From assembly GCA_023430365.1 (NCBI GenBank), contig JAEZAS010000053.1, positions 1 through 23,574 of the forward strand: a stretch of 23,574 nt of DNA, given 5' to 3'. The number at the start of each line of letters is the position of its first letter. Positions within the stretch are counted from its first letter, which is position 1. The notes under the pieces were generated by a model, which searched no databases, was not told where the DNA came from, and saw nothing but the letters and a program-made list of their open reading frames with translations. Below, in pieces: positions 16,173 through 23,574 of the stretch. This DNA is from Planctomycetota bacterium (lineage in GTDB: Bacteria; Planctomycetota; Planctomycetia; Pirellulales; Pirellulaceae). The translations under genes were made by a program, and so were the position numbers.

Positions 16173-16976
16173 ATGCACGTTATGACTCGATATGCGTTGG
16201 GTGCTGTTGCCTTGCTCGTGGCTCTGAGTGCTGGGCCGGCCGTGGCTCAGGAGCGGTTGGAGGCTGATCCAGAGTTGCTGCGGCAGTTGCAGGACGACAC
16301 CAAGGGGGAAGCCGGCTGGCGGATGCCGAAGGCCCTGAAGGAGTACAAGGGGCGGCGGATCGCGCAGACGATGCACTACGCGGGGGCTGACTGGCTCACG
16401 CGAGACAACCGGGAGCAGCAGGAGCGGTGCTCGCTGATGCTGGCCAACTTGGGGATGAAGCGCGGGATGGCTGTCTGCGACATGGGATGCGGCAACGGGT
16501 TCTACACGCTTCAACTGGCGAAGATGACCGGGCCGGAGGGGCATGTGTACGCGGTCGACATTCAGCCGGAGATGCTCGCGAAGCTGAACATTCGCGCGGA
16601 CAGGGCAGGGGTGAGCAACATCTCGCCGATCCTGGGGACGTTCATCGATCCGCGTTTGCCGAAGGGGAAGATCGATTTGATCCTATGCGTCGACGTGTAC
16701 CACGAGTTCTCGCACCCGGAGCACATGCTGGCCGAAATGCGCGAGGCGTTGTCGCCGGAGGGAGTGGTCGCGCTGGTCGAGTTTCGCACCGAGGACCCGA
16801 ACGTGCCGATCAAGCCCGAGCACAAGATGAGCCGCGAGCAGATCCTGAAGGAGTGGCCGCCGAACGGGTTCAAGCTCGTCAAAGAATTCGACGGCCTGCC
16901 GTGGCAGCACCTGATGTTTTTTCGGCGTGACGACAGCGTGCAGGTGCCGCCGCCGGGGAGCGGGGAGGCGGATTGA
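16173..16976 (+). CDS. exported SAM-dependent methyltransferase (class I)
   Basis: The protein has 267 residues. Motif I (VCDMGCGNGFYTLQLA, about 101-116), the acidic strand end VYAVDIQPEM (D129), and a later LILCVDVYHEFSHPE-MLAEMREAL segment show a class I Rossmann-fold methyltransferase. The closest general look is the UbiE/Methyltransf_11 type. Residues 1-25 form a signal peptide (a Met-Thr-Arg start, a hydrophobic core, then AVA before Gln26), so the enzyme appears to be exported, which is odd for an enzyme needing cytoplasmic SAM. The ATG at 16173 is used; an ATG at 16182 is equally possible and would shorten the signal. The gene follows the heptad repeats and converges on tadC. The substrate is unknown. 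Confidence 0.85.
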   Translation: MHVMTRYALGAVALLVALSAGPAVAQERLEADPELLRQLQDDTKGEAGWRMPKALKEYKGRRIAQTMHYAGADWLTRDNREQQERCSLMLANLGMKRGMAVCDMGCGNGFYTLQLAKMTGPEGHVYAVDIQPEMLAKLNIRADRAGVSNISPILGTFIDPRLPKGKIDLILCVDVYHEFSHPEHMLAEMREALSPEGVVALVEFRTEDPNVPIKPEHKMSREQILKEWPPNGFKLVKEFDGLPWQHLMFFRRDDSVQVPPPGSGEAD

Positions 16977-16979
16977 TTT

Positions 16980-17061
16980 CAGAAGGCAGATTTTAGATTT
17001 CAAATTTGGGAGAAGCGGTCAAACGAACACCTCTGAAATCTGCCTTTTGCCTTCTGCCTTT
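16980..17061. repeat. heptanucleotide repeats forming an inverted pair between convergent genes
   Basis: On one side are cagaagg, cagattt, tagattt, caaattt (16980-17007). On the other are ctgaaat, ctgcctt, ttgcctt, ctgcctt (17033-17060). AAGGCAGATTT (16983-16993) pairs exactly with AAATCTGCCTT (17036-17046). The second run overlaps the tadC stop codon. It probably serves as a bidirectional terminator for the convergent genes. Confidence 0.65.
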
Positions 17062-18049
17062 ATTTCCCGCCATTCATCGCCGGGAACATTTCGTTGACCA
17101 TCGTGATGGCCGCAGGGCCGACGAGGATCACGAAGATGCCGGGGAAGATGAAGAGCACGAGCGGGAAGATGAGCTTCACCGCCGTTTTGGCCGCTTTTTC
17201 TTCGGCGATCTGGCGGCGGCGGGTTCGCATCGAGTCGCTTTGCACGCGGAGGGCTTGGGCGATGCTCGAGCCGAACTTGTCGGCTTGAATGAGAATCGAG
17301 GCGAGGGCCTTCAGGTCTTCGACGCCGCTACGAGCGCCGAGCTCTTGCAGCGCCTGAGCGCGACCGCGGCCGACTTGCATCTGCAGGTTGCAGAGGCTGA
17401 ACTCCTCGGCGACGTTGCGATACGACTTTTTCATTTCCTCGGCGACTTTGCGCATGGCCTGGTCGAGACCAAGGCCGGCTTCGACGCAGACGACCATCAG
17501 GTCGAGGGCGTCAGGAAGGCCAAGGAAGATCGACTCCTTGCGCTTCTTCGCCATGAACATGACGATCAGCTCGGGCAGGTAGAACGCGGCGCCGGCGATC
17601 ATCACGATGCGGAACAGGGCGCCTTGGGTCATGCCCATCAGGAACAGCGTGGTGCCGCCGCCGAAGACGAGTCCCAGGCAGAGCAGCAGGAACTTGGACG
17701 CCTGAAAGATCATGGGAGCCGACTCACCGCGAAGGCCGGCGTAGGAGAGCTTCGCCTTGAGGTTGCTGATCTCCTGCTCGGTCTTCGGCTGCAGCGGCTT
17801 GGCTAGGGCAGGGGAGGCGGCCTCGAGCATGCGCGACATGGCGTCGGTCTTTTTGGCCACGAGGGGCTCGGCCCGCTTGCGGTTGGCGAGCGGGTCTTTG
17901 ATGACGTCGAGCCGCTTGTCGGTACGCGAACCGCCGCGCGAGAACCAGTCCATCACCAGCCAGGCAATCACCGCGATCAAGCCGAAAACGGCGATCTGGA
18001 CAATGATCGGATTGGTGGCGATGGTTTGAGCGAGCAGGTTGGTGGTCAT
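17060..18049 (-). CDS. tadC: Tad secretion inner-membrane protein TadC (type II secretion F family)
   Basis: The protein has 329 residues from the ATG at 18049. The frame is open to 18388, but that part shadows tadB. An N-terminal TM helix lies at about 13-33 (IVQIAVFGLIAVIAWLVM). A basic cytoplasmic stretch and two more TM helices (FLLLCLGLVFGGGTTLFLMG and AFYLPELIVMFMA) follow. A T2SSF domain (LPDALDLMVVCVEAGLGLDQAMRKVA, in parts; ALASILIQADKFGSSIAQAL) and a last hydrophobic segment (LIFPLVLFIFPGIFVIL) complete it. TadB and TadC form the membrane platform that works with the TadA ATPase to assemble Flp/Tad pili. The gene is third in the order tadA-tadB-tadC, 119 bases after tadB. Its stop lies inside a heptad repeat. 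Confidence 0.88.
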   Translation of the reverse strand: MTTNLLAQTIATNPIIVQIAVFGLIAVIAWLVMDWFSRGGSRTDKRLDVIKDPLANRKRAEPLVAKKTDAMSRMLEAASPALAKPLQPKTEQEISNLKAKLSYAGLRGESAPMIFQASKFLLLCLGLVFGGGTTLFLMGMTQGALFRIVMIAGAAFYLPELIVMFMAKKRKESIFLGLPDALDLMVVCVEAGLGLDQAMRKVAEEMKKSYRNVAEEFSLCNLQMQVGRGRAQALQELGARSGVEDLKALASILIQADKFGSSIAQALRVQSDSMRTRRRQIAEEKAAKTAVKLIFPLVLFIFPGIFVILVGPAAITMVNEMFPAMNGGK

Positions 18050-18168
18050 GGCTTCGGCTGCTTTCGCGTGGTTCGTTCTATGTGCTGCGCGTGGTTGCGG
18101 GCTTCTTTTTCTCGCGCTGAAGCCCGGTCGCGGGGCTGTCGGCACTTGGGGCCGACTACTTGGGGTCT

Positions 18169-19131
18169 TTACACTTTGATGTTCACGATCTTGCGGATCA
18201 CGAGGGCTCCGATGATCTGCATCACGATGGCGAAGGCCAGCATCTGGTGCCCCATCGGATCGTGGAACAGCGTCATCAGGTAGCCGGGGTTCAACCGCCA
18301 CATCACGATGGCAAGAACCGGGGGCAACGCGAGGAGCACGATGCCCGACAGTCGGCCTTCGCCGGTGAGGGCCTGAATCTGGCCCCAAATCTTGTAGCGC
18401 TCGCGAACCAGATGGCCGATCTTGTCGAGAATTTCGGCGAGGTCGCCACCGGTCTGACGTTGCAGGACGACGGCCGTCGCAAAGAAGCGGAGGTCGAGGT
18501 TCGGAACGCGGTCGGTCATTTCCTCGATCGCTTCTTCGAGCGGCTGACCGAGGTTTTGGGCTTCGTAACAGCGTTCGAACTCGGTGGCGATCGGTCCGCC
18601 GGCTTCGTCGGCGACAAGCTTGAAACCAGACGCGAGGCTGTGACCGGCGCGGAGGGCGCGGGAGATCAGCTCCAGGGCGTCGGGCAACTTGGCTGCGAAC
18701 TTCGCGAGGCGCGATTTACGTTTGTAAAGGATGTAGCAGAGCGGCAGGATGCCCAGCACGAGCCCGAAGGGAGCCAGTGCAATCGGCACGCGAGCGACCA
18801 GGGGCAGGAGCACGCCGGCGACGGCCATGACGAGCGAGATCAACCCGAACTTGGCCGGCGAAAGCTGCGAGTCAGCCTGCTGGAGCAGCTTGCGGAGGTT
18901 GAAGAAGTTCGCGAAGAACTGCTCGATCAGATCGGGCGCGTCGTTGAGCGGACTGGCGAGCACGTTGGTGTTCTCGGTCGCCTTGCGCGCACCGCCGCCA
19001 GCGCCGGTGAGCATGGCCAGGCGGTCTTCGACGTTGGACGTCGTGCCGCCGCGCCCCATCAGGCTGGCGACGCCTACGACGAGGCAAGCCACGCCGATGA
19101 AGGCAGCGCCAATGACAAGCAATGTGACCAT
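18169..19131 (-). CDS. tadB: Tad secretion inner-membrane protein TadB (type II secretion F family)
   Basis: The protein has 320 residues. GGAG lies just upstream of the ATG at 19131. A TM helix lies at about 3-23, then a soluble stretch (about 25-90), two TM helices at about 95-135, and a T2SSF domain (LPDALELISRALRAGHSLASGFKLV, in parts; FFATAVVLQRQTGGDLAEILDKI). Two C-terminal TM helices follow (about 262-280 and 297-315). FFATAVVLQRQTGGNLAE-like text is characteristic of TadB. It pairs with TadC as the inner-membrane platform for Flp-type pili. It lies 148 bases after tadA and 119 before tadC, consistent with one operon but with unusually roomy gaps. Confidence 0.9.
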   Translation of the reverse strand: MVTLLVIGAAFIGVACLVVGVASLMGRGGTTSNVEDRLAMLTGAGGGARKATENTNVLASPLNDAPDLIEQFFANFFNLRKLLQQADSQLSPAKFGLISLVMAVAGVLLPLVARVPIALAPFGLVLGILPLCYILYKRKSRLAKFAAKLPDALELISRALRAGHSLASGFKLVADEAGGPIATEFERCYEAQNLGQPLEEAIEEMTDRVPNLDLRFFATAVVLQRQTGGDLAEILDKIGHLVRERYKIWGQIQALTGEGRLSGIVLLALPPVLAIVMWRLNPGYLMTLFHDPMGHQMLAFAIVMQIIGALVIRKIVNIKV

Positions 19132-19279
19132 TTGTGCTCTCCGAAATCGACCCTCAAATCGGGCGCCGTTTCTGTGATCTTTCGATCCCGATTGCAGTTC
19201 TCGGAACGCCGCGGAGGGCGTTTCCTACTGACTGCCTTGAGTTGTCTACCTCTGTCGTTCGTTGCTCTCTCGTTTGTCC

Positions 19280-20602
19280 TTAGTCCTGCAGCATCACGCG
19301 CTGACGGAAGGCGCTGGCTGGCAATCGCACGCCGGCCGCTTCCAGCTTGTTCATGAAGGTCGGCCGGATGCCGGTGGCTTCGAAGTGGCCGCGAGCCCGA
19401 CCTGTTTCGTCGATGCCTGCCTGCACGTAGCGGTAGATGTCCTGCATCACCACGGTGTCTTGTTCCATGCCGACGATCTCAGTGATGCTCGTCACACGGC
19501 GGATACCGCCTTGCAGACGGTTGGCCTGGATGAGCAGTTGCACGGCCGAGCTGATTTGCTGCCGCATCGCTTTGAGCGGCAGTTCGAAGCCCGACATCAT
19601 GACCATCGTCTCGAGACGAGCGACTGCGTCGCGCGGGGTGTTGGCGTGGATCGTGGTGAGCGAGCCGTCGTGGCCGGTGTTCATGGCCTGGAGCATGTCG
19701 AGCGTTTCCGGACCGCGGCATTCGCCGATGATGATCCGCTCAGGACGCATACGCAGCGAGTTCTTCACCAGGTCGGTCGCCGTAATGGCGCCCTTGCCTT
19801 CGATGTTCGGTGGGCGGGTTTCCAGGCGAACGACGTGCTCCTGCTGGAGCTGAAGTTCGGCGGCGTCCTCGATCGTTACGATACGCTCGTGGCTGGGAAT
19901 GAAGCTCGAGAGCGTATTGAGCAGGGTCGTTTTACCCGAACCGGTACCGCCAGCAATGATCATGTTCAGGCGGGCCTTGATGGCGCCTTCGAGCAGCATC
20001 ACCATCTCGGGCGTGAAGGCCTTGAAGTTGAGCAAGTCTTCGAGCTTCAGCGGATTGCTGCCGAAACGACGAATCGAAACCGCAGCGCCGTCGAGAGCCA
20101 GCGGCGGAATGATGGCGTTCACGCGGGAGCCGTCCGTCAGACGGGCGTCGACCATCGGGCAGACTTCGTCGACGCGTCGGCCGACCTTCGACACGATGCG
20201 GTCGATGATCTGGAGCAGGTGCTGGTTGTCGCGGAACTCGACGTTCGTCTTTTCCATCTTGCCGCGACGTTCGACGAAGATGTTCTTGGGGCCATTGATC
20301 AGAATATCGCTGATCGACGGGTCCTTGAGCAGAAACTCAAGCGGCCCCAGGCCGAACGTTTCGTCGAGCACCTCTTCGATCAGCCGCTCGCGTTCGCTGC
20401 GGTTGAGGAAGGTTTCTTCGGTGTCGCAGAGATGCTCGACCACGAGGCGGATTTCGCGGCGGAGCACATCGCCTTGCAGTTCGCCGACGCGATTCAGGTC
20501 GAGCTTATCGACCAGCTTGTTGTGGATCTTTCGCTTGAGCTGTTCGAATTCGTCGCTCTTGCTCGATTCGCCGGGGCGGGCTGAGGTGGGCATCGGTTTC
20601 AT
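19280..20602 (-). CDS. tadA: Tad/CpaF-type secretion ATPase TadA
   Basis: The protein has 440 residues from the ATG at 20602; a second ATG follows three codons later, and the frame is open to 20782. The N-terminal helical domain (about 20-90) and the GLGPLEFLLKDPSISDILING region (in parts, about 84-104) are typical of CpaF. The core of the secretion ATPase follows: Walker A GGTGSGKTT (218-226), the Asp box IVTIEDAAEL (241-250), Walker B RIIIGECRGPE (289-299) and the His box GHDGSLTTIHAN (310-321). It is a cytoplasmic hexameric ATPase that drives assembly of Flp pili through TadB and TadC. It is first of the three tad genes. No Shine-Dalgarno is visible. Pilin, CpaB, secretin (CpaC) and CpaE genes are not in the window. 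Confidence 0.93.
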   Translation of the reverse strand: MKPMPTSARPGESSKSDEFEQLKRKIHNKLVDKLDLNRVGELQGDVLRREIRLVVEHLCDTEETFLNRSERERLIEEVLDETFGLGPLEFLLKDPSISDILINGPKNIFVERRGKMEKTNVEFRDNQHLLQIIDRIVSKVGRRVDEVCPMVDARLTDGSRVNAIIPPLALDGAAVSIRRFGSNPLKLEDLLNFKAFTPEMVMLLEGAIKARLNMIIAGGTGSGKTTLLNTLSSFIPSHERIVTIEDAAELQLQQEHVVRLETRPPNIEGKGAITATDLVKNSLRMRPERIIIGECRGPETLDMLQAMNTGHDGSLTTIHANTPRDAVARLETMVMMSGFELPLKAMRQQISSAVQLLIQANRLQGGIRRVTSITEIVGMEQDTVVMQDIYRYVQAGIDETGRARGHFEATGIRPTFMNKLEAAGVRLPASAFRQRVMLQD

Positions 20603-20957
20603 GGTGGCGTCAACGATTTCGAAAGGGGAGTTGAGCGTTGTCGTCTGCGTGCCGCGGCTGCGCACGACCAGCGCGGGCACGGCTTGTGATTTGCGTGGGC
20701 GGCGGTTGATGCGTTTTCGCCACACATCACGCCAGCCGTGGCAAACATAGCTCACTCTTGAGCGACGCGCCGGCAGAGTCACCCCGATTGGTCAAACCTT
20801 GGGCACGCGGCAGAGACTGAATAGTCGGCAGAACCGGCGCGACCAGAACGTGTCGATCGGATTACGACCTGCCAGCGAAAAAGTGCGAAGTTGCGACGCC
20901 GCCCCGGAGTTCCTGCGGCTGGGGCTTAGGACCTTGCGCAGGTGGCGAGGTTGAGAG
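20603..20957. other. gene-free gap upstream of tadA
   Basis: There are 355 bases between the tadA start and the end of the TPR gene fragment. The tadA frame runs open to 20782, but the sequence is Arg-rich and has no family similarity. A TTGACC on the minus strand near 20790 has no suitable -10. No gene, strong hairpin or promoter is called. Confidence 0.5.
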
Positions 20958-21740
20958 CTACTTCGCTTGCCGAATCTTCAGATGCCTCACAGTCGGCAGA
21001 GCCCCCGCGGCTGGTCGTGGCCACTCTTGGATAAGTTTCGCCGTGAACGGCCGCGGTTCCGGACTGCTTTGCACGTACCGCGTTCGGTCGTCGGGAACGC
21101 GTTCCGCGATCCGGGAAACAACCGCCTCAGGGTCAGAAGAATAGATACGCACGAGTTGGATGATCGCCAGCCGGCGAGACACGTCGAGGGCCGCAAGATC
21201 GACCAATGCAGCCCGCGCAACTTCAGAATCGTCCTCGGCCAATAGACTTGCCAGTTCCCCAAATTGCTTTTCGTTCGATCGGGCGGCGGCGATGATGGAA
21301 GTGCGCGAGGAATCGCGGTTTCGCATGAGTTGCCAGCGCGCTGCGCGACCTTCAAACTTACGCAGATCAATTCGTTCGGAGGGCTCCTCGGAATGCGGCA
21401 ACAGCTTGATCGCGTCGTTCCAATCCGCCGAGTTCAGCATTTCTAGGACGCGCGCAAGCGATTTGGCCCGCTCTTGGTGGACCAGATATCGATGGGTGAG
21501 TGAGCGATCGGTTCCGTCATTCGAATTGGCTGCGTCGAGCGATTCCTGTACGAAGTGGTCGCTCAGTTGTCGCAGATCATCCAGCTGGTTTGCTTCGGCG
21601 TAAAGCCGAACCAGAACGAACATCGAGACTGCTAGATTCTCACCCTTGCGAACGCTCTTCCAGCATTCGCGAGCGGCTTCGTTGGCTCTTCCCGCGTGAA
21701 TCTGACAAAAGACGATCCGGTTGCTACGGTCGGCCTGCAT
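20958..21740 (-). CDS. C-terminal part of a split TPR-type protein (or separate hypothetical protein)
   Basis: The longest Met-started frame has 260 residues. It is helical throughout, for example AGRANEAARECWKSVRKGENLAVSMFVLVRLYAEA, in parts, then ASLLAEDDSEVARAALVDLAALDVSRRL, in line with TPR/HEAT-like helical repeats. It has no signal peptide and no ribosome binding site before the ATG at 21740. The frame is the same as that of the secreted TPR protein upstream and is separated from it only by the TGA at 21777-21779. The 12 codons between the TGA and this ATG (EPRSWCGTCADH) read as sensible protein and contain a CxxC. The two are therefore probably one gene interrupted by a nonsense codon. 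If translated alone, this part would lack export. No function is recognised. Confidence 0.55.
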   Translation of the reverse strand: MQADRSNRIVFCQIHAGRANEAARECWKSVRKGENLAVSMFVLVRLYAEANQLDDLRQLSDHFVQESLDAANSNDGTDRSLTHRYLVHQERAKSLARVLEMLNSADWNDAIKLLPHSEEPSERIDLRKFEGRAARWQLMRNRDSSRTSIIAAARSNEKQFGELASLLAEDDSEVARAALVDLAALDVSRRLAIIQLVRIYSSDPEAVVSRIAERVPDDRTRYVQSSPEPRPFTAKLIQEWPRPAAGALPTVRHLKIRQAK

Positions 21741-21776
21741 ATGGTCCGCGCAAGTGCCGCACCAGCTACGCGGCTC

Positions 21777-22304
21777 TCATTGGCGGTAAATCGCGATCGC
21801 CTTGTCCCACTGCTTTTCGTCGATGTAGTGCTGGCCGAGCAGTTGGTGGGCGCGATTGCGGGAGTCGCTGGCATCCATGATGCCGAGATTGGTTTCGACC
21901 CGAGGGGCGGCGATGCCGCGCTCCAGCACCGCGACCATCTTTTCCTTATCGCCCGTCTTGGCGTACGTCTCGCCAAGCCCTAGCAGGGCCAGCGACGCGA
22001 TTGGAGCGTTGGGGAATTTTTCGAGAATTCGCTCAAGGCACTGACGTGATTGTTCCAACTTTTCTTGATGGAAGTATCCGCGAGCAACGGCAAAGAGCCC
22101 CTCCGGGGCTCCTTCTCTCTCGTCTTGCTCAATCGCTAATACGATTCGAGCCAGGGCATCGTCAAGCTTGCTCTGGCTGAGTGATTCCCAAGTCTGGGCC
22201 AGCAATCGCGGCTGCGGCGATCGCTCGCCGCCGTGCTGAGCGAATGCGACTGTAGAGAAAAGTCCGAAGGCGACGACAATCCCAAGCGCCAGGCGGGGCA
22301 GCAT
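21777..22304 (-). CDS. secreted TPR-repeat protein, N-terminal part before in-frame TGA
   Basis: The protein has 175 residues from the ATG at 22304, with AGGA eight bases upstream. The signal peptide covers about 1-22 (LALGIVVAFGLFSTVAFA before Gln). TPR-like helix pairs follow: LDDALARIVLAIEQDE, LFAVARGYFHQEKLEQSRQCLERIL, ASLALLGLGETYAKTGDKEKMVAVLERGI, and AHQLLGQHYIDEKQWDKAIAIYRQ. The last repeat stops abruptly at a TGA after its first helix pair, while the frame stays open for another 272 codons. This indicates an interrupted gene of about 449 residues. It would be a periplasmic or paryphoplasmic scaffold. It lies downstream of the GH5 gene on the same strand, with a hairpin between. Confidence 0.7.
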   Translation of the reverse strand: MLPRLALGIVVAFGLFSTVAFAQHGGERSPQPRLLAQTWESLSQSKLDDALARIVLAIEQDEREGAPEGLFAVARGYFHQEKLEQSRQCLERILEKFPNAPIASLALLGLGETYAKTGDKEKMVAVLERGIAAPRVETNLGIMDASDSRNRAHQLLGQHYIDEKQWDKAIAIYRQ

Positions 22305-22325
22305 AGCTAGTTTCCTCAGTTGGAG

Positions 22326-22354
22326 GCGAAGAGCAGGCCCTGACTGCTCTTCGC
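22326..22354 (-). terminator. perfect 11-bp hairpin between GH5 and TPR genes
   Basis: GCGAAGAGCAG (22326-22336) and CTGCTCTTCGC (22344-22354) pair perfectly around a 7-base loop, 67 bases after the GH5 stop and 22 bases before the TPR start. It lacks a T-tract. It is best read as a terminator or attenuator in the GH5-to-TPR gap. Confidence 0.55.
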
Positions 22355-22420
22355 AACGCTCCGTTCAACTTATTCCAGTTTCAGCCGAAGGTCAGCACAT
22401 TTCGTGCGACGGATGCGCCG

Positions 22421-23425
22421 CTACTGCAGCAGCGCCCGCTTCAGCGGCTCGCGCCACTCGTTCTTCTCCCGATCGTAAGCTCCGAAGCCAGCGCAGAACT
22501 CCCAGTAGGCCCAGCTGAAGTCCCGCTTTTCCGCTTCGTCGGTGATGAACTTCGTCCAGCGGGCGCGGGATTCCATGTCGGCCTGAGAATAGGCGCCGAA
22601 CTCGCCGAGATAGATTGGCTTGTTGTGCTTTTTGCCCCAGGCGGCGGCCTGATCGAAGGACTTGCGGACAGCAGCTTCTTCGGCTTCCGAACCGGTCCAC
22701 TTAGTTCCCTTCCAGGCGGCGGATCCTTCTGCCCACGAGGCCCCTTGGTGGGTGAACTTGAACGGTTCGTAATAGTGAACGGTGACGATCACGTTCTCGT
22801 CTTGCGGCAGCTTTAGCTTGTCGAGCGCCCAAATGCCGTTCCAGAAGGGCGGGCCGATGATGACGGGGCGAGTCGAGTTGGTCTTACGGACGGTGGCCAG
22901 CAGCTTGGCGGCCACATCGTTCCATTTGTCGTCGACGAGCTTGTCGTGCGGCTCGTTGAGTAGCTCGAAGTAGACGCTCGCCGGCTGGTCCTTGTAGCGC
23001 TTGCCGATCTGCTCCCAGAAGGCAATCAGCCGCGGCAGATGCTGATCGGGATCGGTATCCATCTCGCCGTAGTGATGGACATTCACCACGATATTGAGCT
23101 TGTTCTTGAGCGCCTGATCGATCGCCCAATCGACTCGTTCGAAGAACTCGGGATCGATCGTGTAGGGGGATTCGGCTTGGGCATGCGCCGACCATTTCAC
23201 CGGCAGCCGGACCGAATCGAACCCGGCTTCTTTGATCGCACGGAAGTAGTCTTCCTTCAGCGTGACGCCCCACTCGCCTTCCTTCGGCGCTTCGAGCGCG
23301 TTGCCCAAATTGATGCCGCGGCCGAGGCTTTGGTTGGCTGCGAAGATATCCTTCGCGGTGGCCTCAGAGGCAGCGAGAAGTCCAGACACGAACAGGCAGG
23401 CGACGAGCAAACAGTGGCGAAGCAC
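22421..23425 (-). CDS. secreted glycoside hydrolase family 5 (cellulase-like)
   Basis: The protein has 334 residues from a GTG at 23425, fixed by AAGGAG (complement of 23432-23437) six bases upstream. The signal peptide covers about 1-24 (hydrophobic core, ATA before Lys25). The GH5 barrel is clear: LGRGINLGNALEAP (34-47), SVRLPVKWSAH, NIVVNVHHYGEM, FELLNEPH with the acid/base E158, VTVHYYEPFKFTHQG, YLGEFGAY with the nucleophile E275, and WAYWEFCAGFGAYD near the end. The enzyme is expected to cleave beta-1,4 links in cellulose, xyloglucan or mannan outside the cytoplasm; the exact substrate cannot be told. No carbohydrate-binding module is attached. The TPR gene follows on the same strand. 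Confidence 0.93.
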   Translation of the reverse strand: MLRHCLLVACLFVSGLLAASEATAKDIFAANQSLGRGINLGNALEAPKEGEWGVTLKEDYFRAIKEAGFDSVRLPVKWSAHAQAESPYTIDPEFFERVDWAIDQALKNKLNIVVNVHHYGEMDTDPDQHLPRLIAFWEQIGKRYKDQPASVYFELLNEPHDKLVDDKWNDVAAKLLATVRKTNSTRPVIIGPPFWNGIWALDKLKLPQDENVIVTVHYYEPFKFTHQGASWAEGSAAWKGTKWTGSEAEEAAVRKSFDQAAAWGKKHNKPIYLGEFGAYSQADMESRARWTKFITDEAEKRDFSWAYWEFCAGFGAYDREKNEWREPLKRALLQ

Positions 23426-23574
23426 GTGCGACTCCTTGGAGAGAATTGGGGTCTCCCGACATTTTGGGAGATGGCGAGAAGCGGGGCTAGCCGAGGTAGG
23501 CGAGCAGAAGCCAGCCGAGCCTAAGGATTGGGCCTAGGGATTGGGCCAGGGACGCTGACCGATGGCGTCGTCGC
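23426..23574. other. upstream region of the GH5 gene
   Basis: These 149 bases lead to the window edge. Apart from the GH5 ribosome binding site they show short degenerate direct repeats (ggattgggcc and agccgag types) and no gene. Confidence 0.4.

Noticed and set aside
18160..20584. Long plus-strand frames of 398 and 440 codons opposite tadB and tadA
   Set aside because: They are antisense to genes with all family motifs, and rich in His, Asp, Arg and Val as expected of reverse-strand shadows.
21741..21779. Selenocysteine insertion at the TGA
   Set aside because: The possible stem is only 5 bp, no U-x-x-C motif is formed, and no sel genes are visible; kept only as an alternative to a nonsense mutation.

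Overview
The window looks like chromosomal DNA from a planctomycete, most likely of the Pirellulales type. This is inferred from content, not from a marker gene. The DNA is GC-rich. It carries a giant membrane-bound Ser/Thr kinase whose activation motif is DLG, with WD40 and leucine-rich repeats fused behind it. It also has zinc-ribbon/transmembrane proteins of unknown function, an lpxK gene (so lipid A synthesis), a Tad secretion core, and intergenic DNA built of degenerate 7-bp repeats.

Layout: 1-679 (-) is the start of an M3-family oligoendopeptidase, cut by the window edge. 942-2021 (+) is an acyl-CoA dehydrogenase-like flavoprotein. 2097-2840 (-) is a duplicated zinc-ribbon membrane protein. 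3106-3777 (+) is APS kinase (cysC), followed by a small BON-domain protein (3916-4170). On the minus strand from 7043 down to 4277 lies a tight cluster: NAD-type isocitrate dehydrogenase, a ParD/CopG-like antitoxin, a ParE-like toxin and lpxK. The toxin stop and the lpxK start overlap in ATGA. 7305-8555 (+) is a zinc-ribbon/TM/LRR protein. Convergent to it is a kinase of about 2190 residues (8699-15274, -): a kinase domain, one TM helix, about 13 WD40-like blades, then two tandem copies of a roughly 490-residue LRR module.

15275-16172 has no convincing gene. It holds a GC-rich hairpin, a plus-strand sigma70-like promoter, three large inverted repeats and a dense block of heptanucleotide repeats. 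16173-16976 (+) encodes a methyltransferase with a signal peptide. Next on the minus strand come the Tad genes, transcribed in the order tadA (20602-19280), tadB (19131-18169), tadC (18049-17060). A secreted TPR protein follows, apparently split by one in-frame TGA (22304-21777 and 21740-20958). Last is a secreted GH5 glycoside hydrolase (23425-22421, -).

The most noteworthy points are: (1) a toxin-antitoxin pair placed between icd and lpxK and translationally overlapping lpxK; (2) the kinase with two LRR modules that share near-identical DNA at their starts; (3) the structured, promoter-preceded, non-coding stretch at 15600-15935; (4) heptad-periodic repeats at three separate intergenic sites; (5) the in-frame TGA in the TPR gene. 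No rRNA, tRNA, CRISPR array, transposase or integrase was found.
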